DNA of 64,000 nt from Branchipolynoe longqiensis (lineage: Eukaryota > Annelida > Polychaeta > Phyllodocida > Polynoidae), in NCBI GenBank assembly GCA_030323885.1, contig CM059198.1:74857045-74921044 (forward strand). Reading direction: 5' to 3'. A model generated the notes under the pieces. It was not told where the DNA came from. It did not search any database and saw only the letters and a program-made list of their open reading frames with translations. The translations under genes and the position numbers were made by a program. Shown piece by piece: positions 1-10,966 of the stretch. Every line of letters begins with the position of its first letter. The first letter of the stretch is position 1.

Positions 1-160
1 ACATTCCGTCACTCATCCCGTTGTCATGGCAACTATCGTCGTGACGGTCAGCCGACCAATCAGGGACGGGCTGCTGGGCACAGGACCAATCAGCGCTGCT
101 GTTGTGTAACTGTCCCTTGGTAACTTGGTGTCAACTTGTGGGTGTGTGTATGTGAGTGTG
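1..160. promoter_or_regulatory. Promoter-like block: RFX X-box and two CCAAT boxes
   Basis: This CpG-containing block holds a near-palindromic X-box, GTTGTCATGGCAAC, at 20-33, the type of site bound by RFX factors. Two CCAAT boxes lie in the same orientation, GACCAATCAG near 54-63 and again near 85-94. X-box plus CCAAT is a known promoter combination, for example in ciliary genes. No exon can be tied to it inside the window, so a promoter role is inference; the gene it serves might lie to the left. Confidence 0.25.
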
Positions 161-822
161 CGTGCGGATGGCAGAGTGAATATGGGGAGAATTGGATGAG
201 GGCACGTTAGAGATCATGCGAATCATCAACACTCCAGAACTACATCATCCAAGAGAATTGCGCCCTTTATATATATCGTATGTCACCACACTAGCATTTG
301 AGATCACTATCGAATGTCTGTATATGTCTATATATATATGTCATTCTGTTAAACTGGGCACTAAAGTGTGACATGGAAACCTTCTAAATAATAGCAGCAA
401 ACATTACAAACAATAGCAAAATGTAGGTTTACATCTTTTTGCATATGTCAGAGTTGAAGAAAAATTATTTTTGATTTTGATGTTATACAATTTGAGAAAG
501 CTGTTAAACTTAACTGTGTAACATACATCCATAACATCATTTTAACTCACACAACAAAATCAAACAATATTTTATCGATTACGGTTAAACCAAAAGAATT
601 GTTTTCTTACGAGAAAAAAAAGTTGAAAAAAGCATTTGGATTGATGTATGGTATCGATATGCACATTTTCATATTTTCACTATAGGACAAAATCATATAA
701 GCACATTTTAGAAAGAAAGCAAAATCATTAACAATGAAACATGGAAATAAAACTGCGGTACAGTTTCTGAGAATCACCCATATATATATATCTACTATAT
801 GTGTCTGATCTATAGGCAGATA
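161..822. other. AT-rich stretch, nothing recognised
   Basis: The stretch is AT-rich with short TATATA runs near 270-345 and 780-800. I see no coding signal, repeat boundary or RNA gene in it. Confidence 0.5.
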
Positions 823-824
823 TA

Positions 825-1081
825 TGAGCCTGTCTCAAAAGGTACTAGCTCTTCGTTTGTTTGTCCATAGTAATGATTGACACAAAACAGCACAGAAACG
901 GTTACACTGAAAACACAAGGACATTTGCTTGAAATCAATATGTATTCCATTGGGATTATGAAACACCATGTAAAAAGCAAATCAGTTTATCCTGAGCAAA
1001 TGCATAAGTAGATAGTGTGTTGATCGTTACTATGGACAAAGTTTTGTCCCATATTGCTTAGCACCTTTTGAGACAGTCTCA
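825..1081 (+). mobile_element. MITE, TA-target (mariner-like) family, copy 1
   Basis: This 257-bp element has terminal inverted repeats reading TGAGCCTGTCTCAAAAGGTR on the left and the complement on the right. TA dinucleotides flank it at 823-824 and 1082-1083. A second copy of exactly the same length lies at 21090-21346 in the opposite orientation. TA duplication and short inverted repeats fit a non-autonomous Tc1/mariner-type element. It has no coding capacity. Confidence 0.85.
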
Positions 1082-1490
1082 TATGTATATAATAGATACA
1101 GGGGCCTAGTTTGCTATTTTCAGGTGGCACGGTGGTTTATAGTAGTTACTTCCGCAGCTCTGAGACATCTCTGGGTAAGGTTGCATCTTTTATCTAATGG
1201 TACGCACACTTTTTCGGCAATGGCATAAAACACTATCAGGATTAAAGCGTGATGGAATAAAATGCTTTAAAATATGCATTTTAATATTAACGTTTGTTGT
1301 TGTCATCTCAGGTGGTACGCAGCTGCAAACTTACGTATATGCAATCTGGGCCCCTGATAGATATATATTATCTATATCTATTGATATATATCTGCATCTA
1401 CATATATAATATACATGTGTGTATATATATATTGTATATGTACATATATGTATTATATCTATATATTTACATATGTGTATGTATATATCT

Positions 1491-1680
1491 CAGGCATGTG
1501 ATTTCTCCGGTTTTAACCGGAATTCCGTTTTTTTCCCTGTCCGCCGAAGTGTTTTTTTTTCTGGCTGCGGAAATACACTATTTGCATCCCTCTCACGACT
1601 CGGTGGAATGCTGTGTGTCCCCATGATAACCTAAAAAATAATTTCCCGGTTTTTCTTTCCTGCCCCCAATCACGTGCCTG
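1491..1680. mobile_element. Short inverted-repeat element (CAGGCA ends)
   Basis: A 190-bp unit begins CAGGCATGTGATT and ends AATCACGTGCCTG, giving a 13-bp inverted repeat with one mismatch. The flanking AT-rich sequence (1408-1480 and 1688-1750) is similar on both sides. The CAG start resembles hAT-type ends, but an 8-bp target duplication is not clear. Confidence 0.55.
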
Positions 1681-1750
1681 ATATTTATATATTTACATGT
1701 GTGTATATATGTATTGTATACGTACATGTATGTATTATATGTATATGTCT

Positions 1751-2404
1751 ATATAGGATGTATTATAAATTGTTTCGTGTTAATGAACTGGATGTGCACT
1801 TGTATTTTGTTTTGTGAGTGGTGCGTACGCGTTATTATGGAGATCAGTTAGACGAACTAATTTAATGTTATTTAGGGAGGGTTTCATCTGCAATCGTAAA
1901 AGTATGTCACTCCAGCACTTACTTAAACAATTTTTGTCTTTTTCTTCATTTCTGTGTGTGGAAAATAAAACTATTTTTAAAGTTACTTACGTGACCTCCG
2001 ACTTGTTGATTTAACAGGGTTCTTAAGGGTCCCTGAAAACCTGCAAATTTCCGGAATTTAATAATTCAAGATCCCAGGTCTGGAATTTGATAATTCAGAA
2101 TTGTGCATGTTTTTTTTTTATCCATTAATCAGTGTTGTTTTGTATTTAAAGTAATTTTTGTGGGTTTGTTATCCTGCCTCTTGATTTTTATATTAAAACT
2201 ATACAAACATTTATTTGTCATGCTTATTCACACTTCTTACACACTGAATTAGACGTCGTATTTTGGGGTGCTTTAATTTAAAACGACTGAAAAGAATGGA
2301 ATTTGTTCTCAACATGGGTAATAACTGTTTAATCTGATCTTGCAATGCCGGAAGGTTTCTCAAATGGCCCCCGTTCAGATTAGATAACATAAAATAATTC
2401 TTTT
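1751..2404. other. Unassigned AT-rich stretch
   Basis: I found no gene, RNA or bounded repeat. Open frames here are short and of biased AT-rich composition. Confidence 0.4.
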
Positions 2405-3159
2405 AATAGACTACATCACTGTTCCGACTGCGCATGCGCTGAAAACGGTATTGGGAGCAAAGCAAAGGTGTACGCCCATTGAGTTTGCCGATACGCATAG
2501 GGCAAAACTAGCATTTTATTCAAAATAAATAGAAATACATAACAATTTGGCATAAACATGGATGGAAGGATGCAATATAATAATATAATGAACATGTTTA
2601 AGACAACTCTCCATAATTAAGCATTTTGAGCTAAGAAACATACAATTTCAGTCACTTTACAGGCTGATGTTTGCATTGATTAGCCAGAAGTAATTCTTGT
2701 TCTAAATATTAAAATGTCAAATGTGTCAACAAAGACTTGTTTCAAAGAAATATATAACCAATATCTGATTAACCCTACTCATTTTCTATTTCTACATATG
2801 TCATTAACCATAGAATATAAATAAAAACATGAATAAAATAAATAAAACTGACTCTGGCTATGGCTCTAACACTAGTCTGAGTGCCCAGATTTGCCTAAAT
2901 CTAAATGCACATGGCATAAGATGTGCTGGTTATATTGATGTAAATGCAATGCTGGATAAAAGATTAATATCTTAATTTATTATATATATTTTTCTAGTTG
3001 GTATTCTATGTTTCAAACAAGAGCTGAGATGAGCTGAAACTAGCACATTTCATAGCTGCACCCTGTGTACTAGCATGTGCCATGTGCTTCTCGCGGCTTT
3101 GTTTTGTTCTGATGAGTCCCACAATGCACCGCGCCGCTGGAACCGTGATGTAGTCTATT
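2405..3159. mobile_element. Inverted-repeat element (AATAGACTACATCAC ends)
   Basis: The left end AATAGACTACATCAC is repeated as its complement at 3145-3159, with the inverted repeat extending about 21 bp to GTTCC. Internal sequence near 2484-2545 matches the repeated core of the element at 59834-60390, so the two belong to one family. There is no open frame of interest. Confidence 0.7.
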
Positions 3160-3481
3160 GGACTTTTAAATTACTTTGGTGGAATTTGTTTTAACATTTT
3201 TTTTAAGTCTTTTGTCGACACCGGGATATGAATATGGGCTATTGCCAGCACGGTATTAGAGATCTGGTCACGTGGTTTTACCAGGTGTCCATTTACGTCA
3301 ATCACTTTTACCACAGCATTCAAAATATAGAAATATTAACTACACAGAGACGAGAATTTCACCCATATCAACAATTTCCCGAATTTTGGGCAATGACTTC
3401 GTTCTAAATCCTATATACAGGGATGAGAATTTCCCGCCGATCGGCGGTTTCCTGACTTGGGCAATTACTGACCTGCCTTTT

Positions 3482-3758
3482 ATGTCCTAGCAACATCTGG
3501 TCATATCAGGACAGGTACTGACTTCTGGCGACTTTATAGTGCTGCCCCACTGGGAAATCAGACTGCCACCACCATGACCCAATATCCCACTCAGTCACAT
3601 TATCCTGACACTGAGCTAACCTGTACTCGCCCTGTGCGCTAAGCTAGGAAGCAACAAGTATCAATTTTTTGTAAGTCACTGGTATGACTCAACCGGGATT
3701 TGAACTACCGATCTCCCGCACGGGAAGCCTGCGCTCTACCGATTCGGCCACTGCATCC
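3482..3758 (-). mobile_element. SINE family A copy (tRNA-headed)
   Basis: SINE A reads on the minus strand. A tRNA-like head with B-box sense GGTTCGAATCC comes first, then a conserved body containing a CTATAAAGTCGCCATGAGTG-like segment, then a 3' end with CCTGATATGACCTTAGATG and a (CAAA)n tail. In this copy the head lies at about 3690-3758 and the B box is intact apart from one change. It abuts a second partial copy on its left in gene sense. Confidence 0.8.
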
Positions 3759-3759
3759 G

Positions 3760-3990
3760 GTGCCCCACTGGAAGACATGACTGCCAGCACTATGACCCGA
3801 TATGCTACTCAGTGCCATTATCCTCAAACTGAGCTAACCAGTCCTTTCCACATCCAAGTATTGCCAAGCGCCTGGCTAGGTAGCGACAGTATGAATTGGT
3901 TTGACTCGACAGGGGTTCGAACCGCCGACCTTCCGCACAGAAATCAATCCAGCGCTCTTACCGATTCGACCACCGCATCCGATGCAGAAT
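3760..3990 (-). mobile_element. SINE family A partial copy
   Basis: A second minus-strand SINE A lacks the 3' end (the part carrying the GATATGACC segment) but keeps the middle of the body and the tRNA-like head, with B-box GGTTCGAACC near 3915. It sits directly beside the preceding copy, so the pair may come from insertion of one SINE into the 3' part of another. Confidence 0.75.
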
Positions 3991-3995
3991 TCAAT

Positions 3996-4312
3996 GTGTT
4001 CTCTGTGGCGGAGTGGTTAGAGTGTCTGACTTTTTTCTACGTTGGACTCCTAATCTGAAGGTTGGTGGTTCGATTCCCCATGCCCCCCCACCTCTGCCAA
4101 TTTGGATTTCCATCGCTGTGTATAACTTACAGTGTCAGCAAAGGCCGGTTGCTCTCATACCATGTCTATGTGGTGTGGGAGGTTAAAAATCCCTTGGGTC
4201 GGTAAAAGTGTAGGCCCGGGCTTTCTATCGACAAACTGTCTAATGGTAAAAACAAGTCTATTCAGACTTATCCATGATAGGCAGTTTAAATCTTCAAGAA
4301 AAAAAAATATAC
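3996..4312 (+). mobile_element. SINE family B copy 1 (tRNA-headed)
   Basis: SINE B begins CTCTGTGGCGGAGTGGTTAG, an A-box-like sequence, followed by GGTTCGATTCC as the B box about 70 bases on. A unique body and the conserved 3' end with GAAAACAAGTC and GGCAGT follow, then an A-rich tail. The other full copy is at 11149-11467, and a 3' fragment lies at 12668-12752. The two full copies agree over about 310 bp. Confidence 0.85.
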
Positions 4313-4712
4313 ATGAAGAAAGACAAACAACACTTGGGTTTGTATCCAAATGAGTACAATTTGGTAATTTTATAGACATTTTCCAGTCTTTTAATCCGTT
4401 CATACCACGGGAATGGCCGCGTAGGGTATTGCCTATGTGTACTACCGAGTGTTGGTAGAGCATTTACTAAAACAACACAATCTGTCAGAAAATTTTACTA
4501 ACAATATGATATTTTTTTACGACATGTGCATTGGCATATCCAGCATCATAAAACAGTTTTAAATGAGCACGCGAAAAATCTGTTTCCAGTCGGATAATAG
4601 CACATACCTGTGTACCCGATCTCGCAGCTTTCAGTATTGTCAAAGCTATTTTCCGTATTCTTGAATGACTTTCAGTAGCACTTTTAGCGTGAAAATCAAA
4701 CATTACATAATA
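4313..4712. other. Unassigned stretch
   Basis: I see no repeat boundary, RNA gene or convincing coding exon here. Confidence 0.4.
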
Positions 4713-5022
4713 CAGTACAACCCCGTTAAACCAAGCTCGGTTAAACCAAACGATCGGTTAATCCAAACTTTTTTTGGCTGCCTGGCAAAATACTACCATT
4801 TATCATATAAAAAATTGGTTAATCCAAAGTATCGGTTAATCCAAACAAAATTGTCGGGCCCCAGGCCACTTCGGGTACGGTTAAACCAAACTTTCATGTG
4901 GTTATAAGGTCATCTGATACTTTTTTATATGATAAATGGTAGTATTTTGCCAGGCCGCTGAAAAAAGTTTGGATTAACCGATTGTTTGGTTTAACTGAGC
5001 TTGGTTTAATGGGGTTATACTG
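4713..5022. mobile_element. pogo/Tigger-like MITE (CAGTATAACCCC ends)
   Basis: This 310-bp element has long inverted repeats starting CAGTACAACCCCGTTAAACC and TA on both sides (4711-4712, 5023-5024). GGTTAAACCAA-type and GGTTAATCCAA-type repeats recur through both arms, so the strand could fold into a long hairpin. Ends of the CAGTA-AACC type are characteristic of pogo/Tigger non-autonomous elements. A partial copy of the right arm follows at about 5125-5202. Confidence 0.8.
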
Positions 5023-5124
5023 TATATACTTTAAAATATTAATCAAAGTGTCCACATACATTGTATATTGCATTCATAATGCACCCACGTTTTTGCCAAA
5101 GCCAAGTCAAAGTCGAAACCAAAG

Positions 5125-5203
5125 CTCGGTTAAACCAATGATCGGTTAATCAAAACAAATTTCTAGGGTCCCTTCAAGTTTAGTTTAACGGGGTTATACT
5201 GTA
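5125..5203. mobile_element. Fragment of the same pogo/Tigger-like MITE
   Basis: GCTCGGTTAAACCA, GATCGGTTAATC and the end GGGGTTATACTGTA are the same words as in the element just to the left, shortened to about 80 bp. Confidence 0.65.
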
Positions 5204-5253
5204 TTCACAAGCAAAATTTCCATGCATCTGGACAATAGACCTGTGACATATTA

Positions 5254-5510
5254 CACTGCAAAGCCAAGAGTTTGCAGTATTTGAGACTGGTTATTTCGTA
5301 ACGAAACAAACAAATCTGTATTTCAGTGTGTAATAACCACACTGCAAAGCCAAGAGTTTGCAGTATTTGAGACTGGTTAGTTCGTAACGAAACAAACAAA
5401 TCTGTATTTCACGGTGTAATAACCACACTGCAAAGCCAAGAGTTTGCCGTATTTGAAACTGGCGATTCCATAACGAAAAAAAACCAACCATATTCAGTGT
5501 TTGATTCCAT
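5254..5510. repeat. Tandem repeat, 86-bp unit, 3 copies
   Basis: CACTGCAAAGCCAAGAG starts at 5254, 5340 and 5426, giving an exact 86-bp period. The third copy is more divergent. Confidence 0.9.
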
Positions 5511-5553
5511 AACAAAGACGGAGGCTGCACAGGTCTAATAACATGACAATATA

Positions 5554-5743
5554 CAGTAAAACCTCTCTAAATCGACCGACCAGGGGACCGACTTTAAATG
5601 GTCCATTTAGGGAGGTGGTCGGTTTAGGGAGCTTTTTACTGTTATAATGGTATTGCATGGGCGATCACTTGGGACCCAAATAAAGCGAACGATTTAGGGG
5701 AGTGGTCGATCTGTGGAGATCATCGGTTAGAGAGGTTTTACTG
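5554..5743. mobile_element. pogo/Tigger-like MITE (CAGTAAAACCTCTCTAA), copy 1
   Basis: This 190-bp element has the inverted repeat CAGTAAAACCTCTCTAA at its left end, the complement at its right end, and TA on both sides (5552-5553, 5744-5745). A second copy of nearly the same length lies at 45042-45233 in the opposite sense. Confidence 0.88.
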
Positions 5744-5745
5744 TA

Positions 5746-7730
5746 ACACATACTAAAATGTTATAGAATCTGCATTGCTATTATTATATTATAGGACCAA
5801 TATTGTAACAACTCATCTTTTTAATGCTAGCTGAAATGAATGGGGGTTTACAATTTAAAAAGATGTTTTGGCTGATAAATTCAACAATCTTTAATTATTG
5901 AATTTATTGATTGGTATCACATATTGTTCAATTCTAGATGAAGCGTGACCATTATAATGATTTACTCTTCTGAGGCTGAGTGGTTTTACTTAAAGGTGCT
6001 ATGGCAGACAGAGTCTTTATGTATGCAAGCAAACAGTGGTTACTTTTCTTCATAGCCTATGATTAATTAACTCACCAGGCAGAGATGATAATGGTTTCGG
6101 GCAAAAAAAAAAGCGGAAATCAAGCCGAGATTATTATCCCAATGGTAAATTTCTGTTTACACCTATATCAAAAATGACCCCGGGTCGTGAAAAAAAAACC
6201 CGGAAATGTGCTTTAAAATGGAAAAATATCATCCCTGCCAGCAACTGAAAAATTCAACTAAAATTACAAAATCATCTCCTACAAAATGCAGCGCATATAA
6301 ACATTATTCTCTAAATAAAGTCTCTAACAAGTACAGATCTGTTTTAGGAATAATAAATAAACGCATAAACAAAGTAATATCAGTGCAAAATCCAATTCAT
6401 TATACGTACATATGGTAAGTATATTAAACAAACATATACAAGTGTAAAGGATCAAAACTAATCAACTCAACAATATCTCTAGATGTAAATACTTTGGCAC
6501 GAAGCAATCATAGATAGCATCTTTAAGACTAAAACTAAAGAACAAGTTTAACGCCATCGATAATGAATTCGGTATGATGGTATTATAATATAAATATGTG
6601 ACCCTTTAGGAAAAGATAATTGTGTAAACTTATGAACACCATTTCCAGTCTAGACAGCCACAACGTACTTAAATAAATAATTCCCGGTATATTTATTAAC
6701 AACTTGTAAATTTATTTTAAAACAAGCCGTGGGGGGAAAATGGTTGACCACTGCAGCGAAGATAGGTTTTCAATCAGTCAGGGATTGGTTTGTGACCGAT
6801 CAGGATTTGATTGCAGATCAACCCCCAACCACTCGTCGACCTCTCTTCAACCGATCACAGGTGGTTGCAGCACTGACACCAACCTATGAACATAATTGGT
6901 GATCTCTGGGCGACCATTTTGGTCGCAAGGAATGGGGGTAACCACTGAGGATCTTTTTGCGACCATCCATCTTTCTATTTGGTCGCAAGATAGTCAGTCA
7001 CAAGCCTAGTTTTGGTACCCTTTACAAAAACACCCAAACTAATAGAAACTTGTTGCTATGCACCATATATGTAGGTTTGCTTGTCGCCTAATTCTGATAA
7101 TCAACAAAGGCTGAGACCCACAGGCTGGGCATTATTTCTTATCCCATATTTTTTTTAAGTGATTAATTAAATATGAGAATAATTCATATTTTGTTTAGTA
7201 TTTGAACTTAATAACATGAGATCAGTGGATATTATCATTATTATTATTATTGTTGTATCCCGATAATTTGCAAATGTCTTTTTCAATTTCTTTTGCTTAA
7301 TCAATCAATCAATCAATTGCGTTAACAAATTGTACCCTGATAAACGAAATATTCCAATTGTCAGTTATTTTTACAATAGTACCTAAGTACTCAGCAAGTC
7401 TACATCAGTCTATATACGGCAAAGAAACTAAATAAAATATATAGGCACTATCAACTCAATAACAAAATTGTAAATATAGGCAGCGTTACGTGGGAATTAG
7501 GCACTTTTAGCAGACACTTTCGCCGTCATAAGTTGAACGTAAACACAGTAGCTACTCATTGCTATTACATGTGAACATTGTGTTTTACTCCATATCACAT
7601 GACCGTATAGTGCTACACATATAGCATACCAAGCCTTTATAATTCGGCTAGTGGCTGTTAAAGATATATCTATTATCAGTTACTCATGTCTACATCTTTT
7701 CCAGTAGAACATAACTGTCATTTGGTAACA
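5746..7730. other. Repeat remnants in unassigned sequence
   Basis: Near 6080-6210 there are pieces of the GGGATGAAAG...GCGGAAATC family (see 23001-23774). Near 6720-7010 GCGACCATTTTGGTCGCAAG resembles the core of the MITE at 22550-22754. An imperfect (TTA)n and (ATCA)n tract is at 7225-7310. I see no gene. Confidence 0.45.
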
Positions 7731-7734
7731 GTCA

Positions 7735-8520
7735 CTATTACCAAGGTTATTTAGGTGTACAATTCCCGGAAGAACAGAAATGTCATTTGGTAAAGGTCAG
7801 TCACCATTACCAGGGTTATTTAGGTGACCATTCCTGGAAGAATAGAAATGTTATTTGGTAAAGGTCGCCATTACCAGGGTTATTTATGTGTGTACCTTTC
7901 CTGGAAGAACAGAAATGTCATTTGGTAAAGGTCGCCATTACCAGGGTTATTTATGTGTGTACCTTTCCTGGAAGAACAGAAATGTCATTTGGTAAAGGTC
8001 GCCATTAGCAGGCGTATTTAGGTGACCATTCCTGAAAGAACAGAAATGTCATTTGGTAAAGGTCGCCATTACCAGGGTTATTTATGTGTGTACCTTTCCT
8101 GGAAGAACAGAAATGTCATTTGGTAAAGGTCGCCATTACCAGGCGTATTTAGGTGACCATTCTTGAAAGAACAGAAATATCATTTGGTAAAGGTCACCAT
8201 TACCAGGGTTATTTATGTGTGTACCTCTCGTGAAAGAACAGAAATGTCATTTGCTAAAGGTCGCCATTACCAGGGTTATTTAGGTGACCATTCCTGGAAA
8301 AACAGAAATGTCATTTGGTAAAGGTCGCCATTACCAGGGTTATTTATGTGTGTACCTTTCGTGAAAGAACAGAAATGTCATTTGCTAAAGGCCGCCATTA
8401 CCAGGGTTATTTAGGTGACCATTCCCGGAAGAACAGAAATGTCATTTCGTAAAGGTCGCCATTACCAGGGTTATTTCTAGGTACCATTCCTGGAAGAACA
8501 GAAATGTCACTATTATCAGC
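7735..8520. repeat. Minisatellite, about 65-bp unit, about 12 copies
   Basis: The unit reads roughly GGAAGAACAGAAATGTCATT, then TGGTAAAGGTCGCCATTACC, then AGGGTTATTTAGGTGACC. Two length variants (GGTGACC and TATGTGTGTACC forms) partly alternate, so there is a higher-order pattern. Minus-strand open frames over this stretch are a product of the repeat. Confidence 0.92.
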
Positions 8521-8761
8521 GTTACTTCTGTGTGTACTTTTCCCTCCGTAAGAACAAAAGTAACACTTGTTAAGTGTGTACTTTCTTGGAAGAAGACAAG
8601 TGTCACTGGTGTACATAGATTATTGAGTATTGTGTGACCACATATAGGATAACACTGGCCTTCCGCGGCAATATTAGGATACCCTTTAATATGCACTGAT
8701 TGTAAAATAGACAAGAAACAAACCAAATAATATCAATCAACCCTTCTGCATAATTACACAT

Positions 8762-9535
8762 GTACCAGTTTAATTGCTGTCACCAAAAGTTGAAAAAATA
8801 ACAGCAATCTTTCCTTTTCCATCTTTGCACAATTGACTGTTTATCATTATCAGTTTAATTACTGCCACCAAAGGAGGAGCTTGATTGATTCTCCAGAAAC
8901 CCCAATAACATTAAACTTCCTCTTTCTATCAATACATGATTGACTGTTCATCAGTTTAATTCCTGTCACCAAAAGTGGTGTTTGATTCTCCATAAACTCA
9001 AAAAACATTAAATTTCCTGTTTCCACCATTACACGACTGACTTTTCATCAGTTTAAAGCTGCATAGTCCGATGAAATATCAAATTTTCAAAACCAAACCA
9101 ATTATCTAGATTTGATTTTACATATATCTAACTTAGATACTGATGCACTTATTAAGCATTTGTTTCTGCGTAGAAGGCAATGCTAAGTCAATTTAACAGA
9201 GCCTGTTACTGCAGAGGTCTATGGTGTCAGAGTTTTGGCAAGCATTCCAAAACTAATTTTCCATGGTTGCACTCAAAATATCTCAAAAGTTTACCATTTA
9301 AAATAAAACTAATTTTGAACTAATGTAAAGCAGATACTAGTGATCGATCGATCTAATATATTTATCTCAGAAAAAATACAGAAATTCAAAACCATCGGAC
9401 TATGTGACTTTAAGTGCTGCCACAAAAAGGTGTTACTCTCTAAACCCAAATAATATCAAGCGTTCCTTTCCCACCATTATACAATTGAATGTTCATCAGT
9501 TGAAGTGCTGTCACCAAAAGTAGAATATGTCACTG
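8762..9535. repeat. Tandem repeat, about 115-120 bp unit, split by a MITE
   Basis: The motif CATCAGTTTAATT-CTGTCACCAAAAG with following TTCTCCA-AAAC and TTTCC blocks recurs about four times (near 8762, 8855, 8950 and 9497). The TTAA-target MITE at 9057-9409 is inserted within it. Confidence 0.7.
9057..9409 (-). mobile_element. TTAA-target MITE (AGCTGCATAGTCCGATG), copy 1
   Basis: This 353-bp element has the inverted repeat AGCTGCATAGTCCGATG at one end and AGTCACATAGTCCGATG at the other. Both flanks are TTAA (9053-9056 and 9410-9413). The uninterrupted target can be seen in neighbouring units of the tandem repeat, which confirms TTAA as the duplicated site. TTAA targeting is the hallmark of piggyBac-type transposons, but the superfamily is inferred, not proven. 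Confidence 0.88.
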
Positions 9536-9613
9536 TCATGGGCCTTATCCCATGTCCCAGTGACTGACAAAGCTACCCTGACAATCCATCTGGGTATCAC
9601 ATGTATTGACGTG

Positions 9614-9934
9614 TAGGGATGAAAGTGGTCTCCGGCAAAAAAAAAAGAAGAAGCGGAAATCTATGCACATTATGAGGTTATCTGTAAACTGACAGCGAAT
9701 TTCCGCGAAAACATGGGTATTCTATCATAGGCATATCACTTTCAGGGAATCACCGAAAATTCCCGGAAGTCAAGTTTCATATACACTGATAGTGCTGCAG
9801 CATTTGAACAGTTATTAGCATATGCTAATAGTGTTGTGCGCTTGAACAACGGATAGCATACACTGATAGTACTGTGGGATTACAGTACAGTGAAAATCGT
9901 GGAAACTCATGAAATCGCGGAGATCTTTCATCCT
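9614..9934. mobile_element. Decayed GGGATGAAAG family element
   Basis: The left end TAGGGATGAAAGTGGTCTCC and the right end CGCGGAGATCTTTCATCC match the ends of the element at 23001-23774. Internal matches include AAAATTCCCGGAAGTCAAG. The central part is divergent. Confidence 0.6.
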
Positions 9935-10364
9935 TGAACTTGGCAAAAAAATGTGCAGTGATTTCATTCTGATTGTTATAACATTGTCACAGACATCAAT
10001 GTTAAACCAGATAGGTTGTATCACCATGCGTTCAAAATCAAATTCTGAGGAAAAAACAACAAATTGCTCAAAAAGAAGCAAGAATCTAAATTTTACTAAG
10101 AATTTCATGACATAATTAAAAGAAAGAGAGAAAAAAGTTCTGATCGGTGGTCGTTGAAATTTGTTATTGTGTTTTGTTACATCACATGGATACAATGTTA
10201 TTAGAAAAGTAGAAACGACAAGGATATCTGATCTATTCTGACGCACATTACTAAGCTATCTGTACCTACTACCTCAAACTTCAAAGACCTATCCTAATTA
10301 GCCAGCGAAGGTTTAGTTACACGCCATCTGTTCTGGTCACACCTGATTTAAACCACAGGTCATC

Positions 10365-10787
10365 TAGATGAAAGATTCACCCCGTACTGCTGCGGTAGCC
10401 ACAGGAGGGGTGAAGAACAACCCTATATAAAAGCTGGCGAAAAATTACTACATACTCGGTAAATGAAATGATCAGATAAATTCTTAAATTAAGAACCAAA
10501 ATATATTCTTCACATATATCTTAATATTTACCCGCTACTTTTGATTTGAAAAATATAATAAAACATGTAGTATAGTGAACTTTAAAAGTGAAATCGACAG
10601 CATGCTGGTTGGCATCTTGTCTTTTTGCAGTCTTTCCCATTTCACCAATTCTGTGCCGATATAAGTAGCTATTTGATACTGGAACCAGGGATTCTACTTC
10701 CTGTTCCATATTAAAGCTATTTTCGCCCGTATTTAGACTACGTTGGCATTCACCCCGACTACAAGTATGGGGTGAATCTTTTATCTA
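10365..10787. mobile_element. 9-bp-duplicating MITE (TAGATAAAAGATTCACCCC), copy 1
   Basis: This 423-bp element has inverted repeats TAGATGAAAGATTCACCCCG on the left and the complement of TAGATAAAAGATTCACCCC on the right. It is flanked by a perfect 9-bp direct repeat, CAGGTCATC, at 10356-10364 and 10788-10796. A related element at 35180-35582 also has a perfect 9-bp duplication. A 9-bp target site with short inverted ends suits Mutator-like (MULE) elements. Confidence 0.88.
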
Positions 10788-10966
10788 CAGGTCATCATGA
10801 TAGAGAAAGATTATCTTCAAATAATGATAACTGAAACTTTTCATATTTTAACACCCATGGTGTATATTACAATAAAATACCACCCCAAATCCGAAAATAA
10901 GTTTGAAGTACTCATACTTCTCTACCTCCGAAACTGACCGACTTAGGAAATTCAAATGATGTTTAA

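Noticed and set aside
7735..8520. Regularly spaced repeats that could be mistaken for a CRISPR array
   Set aside because: The units are contiguous 65-bp repeats with no unique spacers, in an animal genome; it is a minisatellite.
9815..10246. Minus-strand open frame of 143 codons
   Set aside because: No family resemblance; hydrophobic Phe-rich composition is typical of AT-rich antisense frames, and it overlaps repeat remnants.
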